64,000 bases of DNA from NCBI RefSeq assembly GCF_030272615.1, contig NC_081408.1, positions 622,538,476-622,602,475 on the forward strand, given 5' to 3'. Position numbers and translations under genes: made by a program. This document shows, in pieces, positions 57,595 through 64,000 of the stretch; within the stretch, counting starts at the first letter, position 1, and each line of letters starts with the position of its first letter. Source of the DNA: Cryptomeria japonica (Eukaryota; Streptophyta; Pinopsida; Cupressales; Cupressaceae). The notes below the pieces were generated by a model. That model made no database searches. It worked only from the letters and a program-made list of their open reading frames with translations, and was not told the DNA's origin.

Positions 57595-58380
57595 CTAGAT
57601 GGATGTGAAAAGTGCATTCTTGTATGAAGATCTCCATGAGTAAATGTACATGAAAGTTCCCCAAGCTATTACAAGATATTCCAAAGTATGAAAGCTTTGA
57701 AGGCTCATCTATCCTTTGAAATTGGACACCTTCATGGTTGGACAAGTATTAGCATCATTCAAGCCCCATTATATATACAACGGATTGATGTTGAACTTGT
57801 GTTTTGTGTCAATTACCTTCTCTTAGATTCAAGACACAATGTCCAGTACTTTAAGATGATATTCTTCGCCATCTTCACTACTTCCTCTAACTTGAGGTGA
57901 CTTTATCTATGATTGGGATAAGTATTGCTTACCCTAAGTATGCCTTATACAAGCTTAGATGTTATTAGGTGCTTGATTGCAAGATGCCCTCACACCCTTG
58001 AAATCTAGAGTAACATTGGTTGCATATTTTTTATGAAAGTTGTTGATGCTACATTGTACAAATAGTTAATGCAAAGCTATCTATATTTGACTCGCAATCA
58101 ATTTGACTTATTTGTTGTTGCCTTTTTTGTCTCTTACTTCAAATAAGATCCAAATATCACTAGCAAGCAACAAAATCCATACTTCGATACATCTAGTATA
58201 CAATTTGTTTCAATGTTGAGCTTCCATATGAGAACTCCACATGGTGGGCATACTAACATTGATAGGGCATTTAATTTTAGCGATAACAGGTTCACTTATT
58301 GATTCATATATCACCTTGGATAAAGATTTATCATTTGATTTGGTAAGAACTGACATAATTACGTGTCTTTAAGTTGAACA
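57595..58380 (+). pseudogene. Copia RT / RNase H fragment
   Basis: The plus strand reads MDVKSAFLYEDLHE then MYMKVPQ (RT), later VDATLYK, YLYLTRNQFDLFVVAFFVSY and DPNIT (RT end). Near 58240 a segment like HTNIDRAFNFSDN stands where RNase H begins. Stops, shifts and a deletion break it; there are no LTRs nearby. An old fragment of a Copia lineage distinct from Copia1/2, which read [15 protein letters not shown] at the same place. Confidence 0.65.
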
Positions 58381-59854
58381 TCAAGTAGCAAGTAGCATAG
58401 GACTATAGGTTCATCAACTTTTGACTTCATTCAAAATAAGTTGAATATCAAGGATTAAGTAGTAGAGAACTATAAGTTCTTTAGTTTCATCAACTTTTTA
58501 ATTCATTCAAAATCTAATAGGAGTATCACTCTACCATCACAATCAAAGTGCCACCCATATTGCTCGAACCAATGGAACACCACCTACATCTAATAAATCA
58601 TTTAGGAGAACATGATCAATCTTTTTCACATTTAAGAAGATTGATCATATATAAGATTAACTTTCAAATGTCTTTGACAAACCTCTAACAATAAAGAATT
58701 GCTAATTTTTAAATTCTTTTATGAGCAAAGAAAATTCTCTTCTTTTTTATTTTCATTCAAATTAATATTAAAAGAAATGTTAATGTAACAAGTTTGGCTC
58801 TCAAACTTGTGAATGGCATTTGCACATATTGACTTGATAGGTATTAATAGGATCAACTTGGGTAGATCTACACATGCAACTTTAGTAACTTGTCCAAGCA
58901 TTAAACATGGGAAATACTATTCATATGTTGTTCATAGTGTCTCACCTCTCTTAATTGTTATAAATATAAGTAAAAGACACAAGCATAAGTAGTAAGCCAT
59001 AGTACAACATAAATAGACTTACAATATTTCTTAGTTGAACATAATTAGTTCCTACTATACAATTGTCATATTCCTTGTGAATTTAAATTGTCTATAATGA
59101 AACCCAACCTTGCATGTGCTACTTGAAAAAAAACCTCACAATGCCATTGTAAGGGTAATAGGAAATGTTAAACAAGTGTATCAATGTGGCCTATTGCATA
59201 TGATATGAGAAAAATAATAATCCATGTTAGTAAGTTGTTTAAATATTTCCTATCAAAATTACTCTGCCATCAAAAGTGCCTGTGTATTCATCCAATATTA
59301 AGAGGGCACTATTATTTAAAATTTATATATTTCCAAAAGAAAGAGGCGCAACATTAAGATCATTAGTCAAAAAGACCACATAGTTTAGGACTCAAAACCA
59401 TCACATACACATTTCATTATAACCTCAATTGTTCAATCAAAATATTTTTCCATCGAAACCAACCAACAAACAAAAACAAAGAATAAAAATAGAGATGTCA
59501 TATTATTTAAAATAGGTCATTCCTGCCAAAAGTAGAAAGCATTTTATAATTTATATTCTACTAATAGATGTAAATCTAAGTTGGCTCAGTGAAAATGTAT
59601 TCCTATGACGAAGCAAATTTACGTGATCTTTCCTCGTTCGTGATGGTTCATCAATTGGTAATAATAACAAATAAAATCCAAAAACAGCGGATTGAGATCT
59701 CATGGATTGTTTAAGCCTTATGTCTACTAATAACAAATAAAAACAAACCATCAATTAGCGCTGATTTTGAGTACTAATGGCTCTTTATGCAACTTATACA
59801 ATATATAGATGATCATTCTCAAGATCACCCTAAACTTTGGTTCTCTCTATATAT
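58381..59854. other. AT-rich stretch, nothing recognised
   Basis: No coding motif, no repeat ends and no RNA gene noticed. Confidence 0.45.
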
Positions 59855-59858
59855 AAAA
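59855..59858 (-). terminator. possible Pol III terminator beyond the TRIM
   Basis: TTTT on the minus strand about 13 bases past the 3' end of the TRIM. No TTTT occurs on that strand inside the element, so a Pol III transcript begun in any LTR would first meet this run in flanking DNA. Confidence 0.35.
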
Positions 59859-59881
59859 CACTGTTCAGTTCTGTTGAGACA

Positions 59882-59953
59882 TGGACCAGCTAGGACTTGA
59901 ACCTAGGACCTTCCATACGCTGTTGGAGTGCTCTACCACTAAGCTACTGGCCC
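59882..59953 (-). ncRNA. tRNA-like promoter unit in TRIM LTR a
   Basis: Same tRNA-like layout as LTR c. A box TAGCTTAGTGG and B box GGTTCAAGTCC both still fit the Pol III consensus. Confidence 0.7.
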
Positions 59954-60080
59954 CTCTTGGACCAATCCATCATCGGTCCGGGTGTGGCTTATTTCCAACA
60001 CCAACACCCCCCCTTAAGCCACACCTCTCGTGTGCTTGGGGCTCCCAGCCTAGACCTGGCTCTGATACCATGTTGAGACA

Positions 60081-60152
60081 TGGACCAGCTAGGAATCGAA
60101 CCTAGGACCTTCTATACGCTGTTGGAGTGCTCTACCACTGAGCTACTGGCCC
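60081..60152 (-). ncRNA. tRNA-like promoter unit in TRIM LTR b
   Basis: A box TAGCTCAGTGG, B box GGTTCGATTCC. The T-arm loop keeps the TTCGA core. Confidence 0.7.
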
Positions 60153-60279
60153 CTCTTGGACCAGTCCATTGTTGGTCCGGGTGTGGCTTATTTCCAACCC
60201 CAACACCCCCCCTTAAGCCACACCTCTCGTGAGCTTGGGGCTTCTAGCCTGGACCTAGCTCTGATACCATGTTGAGACA

Positions 60280-60351
60280 TGGACCAGCTAGGACTCGAAC
60301 CTAGGACCTTCCATACGCTGCTCGAGTGCTCTACCACTGAGCTACTGGCCC
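60280..60351 (-). ncRNA. tRNA-like promoter unit in TRIM LTR c
   Basis: 72 nt on the minus strand. The 7-bp acceptor stem is GGGCCAG with CTGGTCC (one G-U). The D arm is GCTC-AGTGGTA-GAGC, the T arm CTAGG-TTCGAGT-CCTAG with a perfect 5-bp stem, and the discriminator is A. A box TAGCTCAGTGG and B box GGTTCGAGTCC match consensus. The anticodon arm is irregular and lacks the T33-N34-N36 layout, so it is not a decoding tRNA. The A-to-B direction matches that of the element, so Pol III could produce the genomic RNA. Confidence 0.8.
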
Positions 60352-60409
60352 CTCTTGGACCAATCCATCGTCGGTCCGGGTGTGGCTTATTTCCAACACC
60401 AACAAGTTC

Positions 60410-61999
60410 GTCTTTGATTCAAATTACATTTGCCTAAGGATTTCCTTTTTCTCAACTATGAGGAAAATTTCAAAACCTCATTTTTTAAATCAATTGTAAT
60501 TATGTGGGATTTTTTACTCCAAAACTTTTTAAGTATCACTTCAAACTTTTTCTATAATAATGTTTCAAAAGTAAAACATAAAAAAAAATCAAGCTTAAAA
60601 TCACATTTGCAGGCAACATGAATAAAGCAACTATTCTTATCAAACATAGTTCAAGTTGCTTACGCATGCAACTGCCTATCTTATTTATTGTAAAGGGATG
60701 AAATATCAAACTCGGAATACAACAGACGGCTTGACTTGAATCCAACATACATAAAGACTGCTCAAAGAGAGCATACATAAAGCTGCTAATTTGCTAACGT
60801 GACATTTACTGTCTTACCTCATGACCATAGCAAACTCGAAAAAAATCAAAGTTGCATGGACACGGATACGTGACAATTACCGTCTTACCACATGACCATA
60901 GCAAACTCACAAAAAATCAAAGGAGCATGGACACGGATACAGTATCAGATACGGCCTTTTTTAAGAACCCCAATATGGATACGGCTTCATACGACATTCA
61001 TATAAAACACATACACATATTTAACACAATTTTCTAACATATTGGAGGAGATTGTCATTACTTCAAAAGCAATATAGACACATAATTGCTACATAAATAA
61101 TTATAAGTTGATTTAGCAATTTACAATATGCAAAAATAGTAGAGTTGCATTGGAAGATAACCCAAAAAATGGGTCACTGAAACAGGAAAAACATTTCATT
61201 TGGTGTATGTTTTGTTTATAGTTTATACCACTTTTTTTTTTAATGCATAAGCTTTTTTAAATTAAATTTAGAAATATTCATGTCAAATTTTAAAAGAATC
61301 AAATCACATAGTATTCGGCATGGTTGGAAAATCAACATGTTCAAATGTGATCAAAGTATGCTAACAACTCTTTTTTAAGTTATTTGAATGTAGTCAAAAG
61401 TAAGTTAAAGTGCCTTTCGTAAGTTGTCTGTGAGATGATCTATACATTCTTGCAGATGCTTAGATAACAGAGAACATTCACAGTATTTGCTTGCTATAAC
61501 TAGCTAAAGTTTTTCTAAGTTTCATAGTTAGGCGTTGTTTAGATGCAACAAAAGCACAATCTGATTGGTTCAAATAAGTCAATTATACAAATGAATCACA
61601 TTGAAATGCATGTAAATGATTAGCTTAACATCTTGCAAAAACACTATGACCTCTCAAAGGCGAGCATGAAGTGTTAATATGAATCAGAATCTCATATAAT
61701 TTTGCATATATAATCTTCTTCTGCTCATCTTTGAAAACATTCTCTCGTTTCCTAATCACATAAAAAACATGCTATTGCATTGTTCCATTCAAATTTGCCT
61801 GGCATGCCATGCTCTGCTCCATGAGATTTATAATGAAACCCTCATGAAACCATTTCCTATAGCAAATTGAAGCAATGAAGATTGAAATTTTTCAAAAAAA
61901 CAACCTGATTTAATGAAGAAACTTAAACATATCTATAAATAACATTAGTATATCCACTTTTAATAAAAGAGTCCTTTCTATAGCACATTGATGGACTTC
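60410..61999. other. AT-rich stretch with a 71-bp tandem duplication
   Basis: Units at about 60800-60870 and 60871-60941 share CATGACCATAGCAAACTC and GCATGGACACGGATAC, and further GGATACGG words follow to 60985. Nothing else recognised. Confidence 0.5.
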
Positions 62000-62156
62000 T
62001 TATGCATGGGCAGCATCTTTTACATCAGAAGGATATTCAAATTTACCCAGTTTGGGGGGATTCTGTCCAGCTTTAAGTTGTGCAGCAACATGATCAATGG
62101 CAGCATTTAGCTTATCTATTTTGTCAGTCAAAGACTTCCTGGTTATCTGCTCTTTG
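62000..62156 (-). CDS. probable terminal exon of a host gene
   Basis: The minus strand, after an acceptor-like ...GAGCAG at 62157-62160, reads ITRKSLTDKIDKLNAAIDHV and then AAQLKAGQNPPKLGKFEYPS before DVKDAAHA and a TAA at 62000-62002. It is uninterrupted, with balanced codon use and an amphipathic helix followed by a polar tail, unlike the decayed repeats around it. I do not recognise the protein; a small organellar or lumenal protein is possible but is only a guess. Upstream exons should lie at higher coordinates (a candidate is noted at 62878-62948, but its phase does not join directly). Confidence 0.45.
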
Positions 62157-63188
62157 TCAAAAAGTGTGACATGTTAATACAGATTACTTATGCAAAGAAT
62201 GTGAACATAAAACAAAATTTGAAGACTGATTACCCAATGAACAAAAAGCAAAATTTCTACAATTATGTTAAGAACATGAGCATGTGCTATTTAATCCCAA
62301 TTTTCGAAAAATGCTGAATACTGTCTTAAGTCATTATATACAACCCAGGGTAGAGGAGTGCAGGTATCCATATCCAGTCACCAAAACAGGGTTGCATTGT
62401 AATAGGTGTATTAGTTAAGATGATGCAACACTTAAACAAAGAGGCTTCATCAAATTCTCAAAGACTTAGAATACATTTATGAGATGCAAAAGTACAAGTT
62501 CTCCAAATTTCTATTCTTTTCCATATGGAATTCAATTGGGTGGATATTTTCTGCATATTTGGACCACACGGATCATTATCATGCAAATTATATAACCCAT
62601 ATCAACTTTTCCATGTTCAAGACCTTAAGAGCTAGAATTTTGATCAAGGCTACCCAAGATGTGGAAAATATTCTTTTCTGGGCCTTGCTCCTCATAGCAA
62701 AAGGTAAGTTGCACTATTATTTTCTTTGGGTAGAAATTGGAAAAAAATATATATAGTATTATTGATTGATTCACCCCTTACTCAAAAATTCCTTATGTGA
62801 CAATCTTCCCTTCCTAAATCCATGCACACGGCACATCTACAATAACAAGACTGACTAATAATGTCTAAATCATTTACCATGGAACATCTTTCTGACGAAA
62901 TGGTGTAAGTAGAAAGAGATCCTTGGCATCATTGATACCAGCAAAGTCCTACATGGTAAAGAGAGCCTTAGAAGCTTCTACTCATGCACAGGTAGAAACT
63001 TTTTGGTGAGCAAATGTCATCCTGTATTATCTCCCACAAACTTCTTTGCGATCAAGTTTAAGAACCATGAATAGTAGAAAGAGCAACTCCAATCAGCTTT
63101 TGTCCTCATTGAGCATCCTAAAGTAGAGTTTGAAAGATGTACTCCCAATCTTGCACGTAGACTCTTTCCATTGACTAATGCAGATACG
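62157..63188 (-). other. putative intron region with a candidate 71-nt exon
   Basis: At 62878-62948 (minus), a segment with acceptor CATGTAG and donor ATG|GTAAATG reads DFAGINDAKDLFLLTPFRQK, then DVP. Its phase leaves two bases and does not join in frame to 62156, so either another exon lies between or one call is wrong. The rest shows no signal. Confidence 0.25.
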
Positions 63189-64000
63189 TGTCGATGTGTC
63201 TTTTGTACACATGCAAACACAAAATAAAATAGCTAAGGGTACCTTATCCTCTCTTGAACAAAGTTTCTCGACTGCTGAAGATCTCGCTTAAGGATCAGTC
63301 GGAGTAACTCAAAGGTTCTGTTATGTAGGTTCTCTACAAGTGGATAAGCTTCTTGTGGTATGATGTGATTTTGCTGGAATCACAAGGGGACTTACGTTTG
63401 ACTGCCTAAACATCTGATTTGCTTTGGATATTGCTGGAACGTGAGATTTTACTGGTCCTAGATTTTGAAAAAAAGGAAAAAGGAGAAGGGTTGAAACAGG
63501 ATCTATTTCTAATACTAAGAATGTAAGAGCAATGAATGACCTTTGATGAAATTCTAACTAAGTCTTGCTTTGACATCCCAGGACCATCTCCACAAGGTTA
63601 GTGCGATCTTCTGAGGAAAGCTTTATGATGTTCAGATCACCGCTACAGGCATGGACACCATCAGGCTGATGCATATCAATGAAGAAGCGACAATTGAATA
63701 TAAGCTTAAGTTGAATGATTCCAGTTGACTACACAAGGCAAGTCTGCAATCAACAAACTGCTAGTAGTATGGATATACATATTTCACCATCGATCATACA
63801 CATTTCTTTCACTCGTCTAATAACATGAAATCAAATTTGAGAAGTATAGAGACCATGCAAATTGTTGAATCGACCCATAGAATTCACCATTTCTTCAATG
63901 AAGTTTACAAGTCCTTTACAACAACATCTTGGCAACAATCTTTGCCTTCTCTTTCTACTCTACTCTAACTATTTCCTATTCTCTGACTATTCACTATTAT
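63189..64000 (-). repeat. LTR family X, copy 3 (runs off the window)
   Basis: The minus-strand 3' end is ACACATCGACA at 63189. Shared landmarks with copy 2 in order: CCTCTCTTGAACAAAG, AATCACAAGGGGACTTACGT, GGAACGTGAGATT, GATGTTCAGATCACC, CAATCAACAAACTGCTAGTA and TCTACTCTACTCTAAC. The promoter part lies beyond 64000. Confidence 0.7.

Larger units (their letters stand above)
59872..60404 (-). mobile_element. TRIM with three tRNA-like LTRs and two 64-bp interiors
   Basis: Three 135-bp LTRs (59872-60006, 60071-60205, 60270-60404) alternate with two 64-bp interiors. The target duplication AGTTC flanks the whole (59867-59871 and 60405-60409). On the minus strand each LTR begins TGTTG and ends CAACA. 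Each interior starts with primer site TGGTATCAGAGC (60059-60070) or TGGTATCAGAGC with CTAG after it (60258-60269) and ends in the polypurine tract CTTAAGGGGGGG. There is no coding capacity, so movement must rely on another element's enzymes. The triple form probably arose by unequal recombination between LTRs. LTRs a and c differ at about 5 of 135 sites. Confidence 0.92.

Noticed and set aside
59881-60105. Open frame of ~74 codons across the TRIM
   Set aside because: It runs through LTR and interior against the element's orientation and reflects repeat sequence only.
60280-60351. Functional tRNA gene
   Set aside because: Acceptor, D and T arms pair, but the anticodon arm is irregular without T33 and a readable anticodon. 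The unit is repeated inside LTRs bounded by TG...CA and a target duplication.

Overview
The window reads as a plant nuclear genome, most likely a gymnosperm (conifer-like). It is a 64 kb retroelement nest with almost no host genes, long decayed insertions and plant-type Copia and Gypsy lineages that use initiator-Met-type primer sites. The species is not determined, and the conifer assignment is inference from genome style only.

Layout: 0-4.5 kb holds a decayed minus-strand Gypsy element. 4.5-17.2 kb holds ORF family member A, preceded by an array of GC-rich imperfect palindromes. A is split by a Copia element (Copia1, 5975-14572), which is itself split by a coding-less LTR element (8225-10981). 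Both insertions keep exact 5-bp target duplications. 17.1-20.6 kb holds a hAT transposase pseudogene with TATA box and leader intron. 21.2-26.8 kb holds family member B behind a duplicated promoter full of inverted motifs. 29.2-35.9 kb holds a second, structurally complete Copia (Copia2) with target duplication TTATC. 36.3-37.9 kb holds member C (C-terminal half only). 39-41 kb holds member E (minus), cut by an LTR of a family seen three times. 43.7-45.5 kb holds three further motif arrays. 46.7-49.8 kb holds member D (minus), with palindrome arrays upstream at 50.3-51.3 kb. 53.1-57.2 kb holds a second decayed Gypsy (minus), followed by a Copia RT fragment at 57.6-58.4 kb. 59.87-60.40 kb holds a three-LTR miniature retrotransposon (TRIM) whose 135-bp LTRs each contain a tRNA-like Pol III promoter. 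A likely terminal exon of a host gene lies at 62.0 kb.

Two signals look new. (1) A family of long, non-pol ORFs (A, B, C, D, E). A, B and D share one globular domain and C, D and E are linked by other blocks; the tails are helical. Most copies lie beside arrays of short palindromes, and each array has its own motif. (2) A TRIM with tRNA-like LTRs, analogous in logic to the 5S-bearing Cassandra TRIMs. Most coding decay here is by in-frame nonsense codons with few frameshifts, as expected from deamination of methylated cytosine in silenced elements. All homology statements were made by eye, without any database search.
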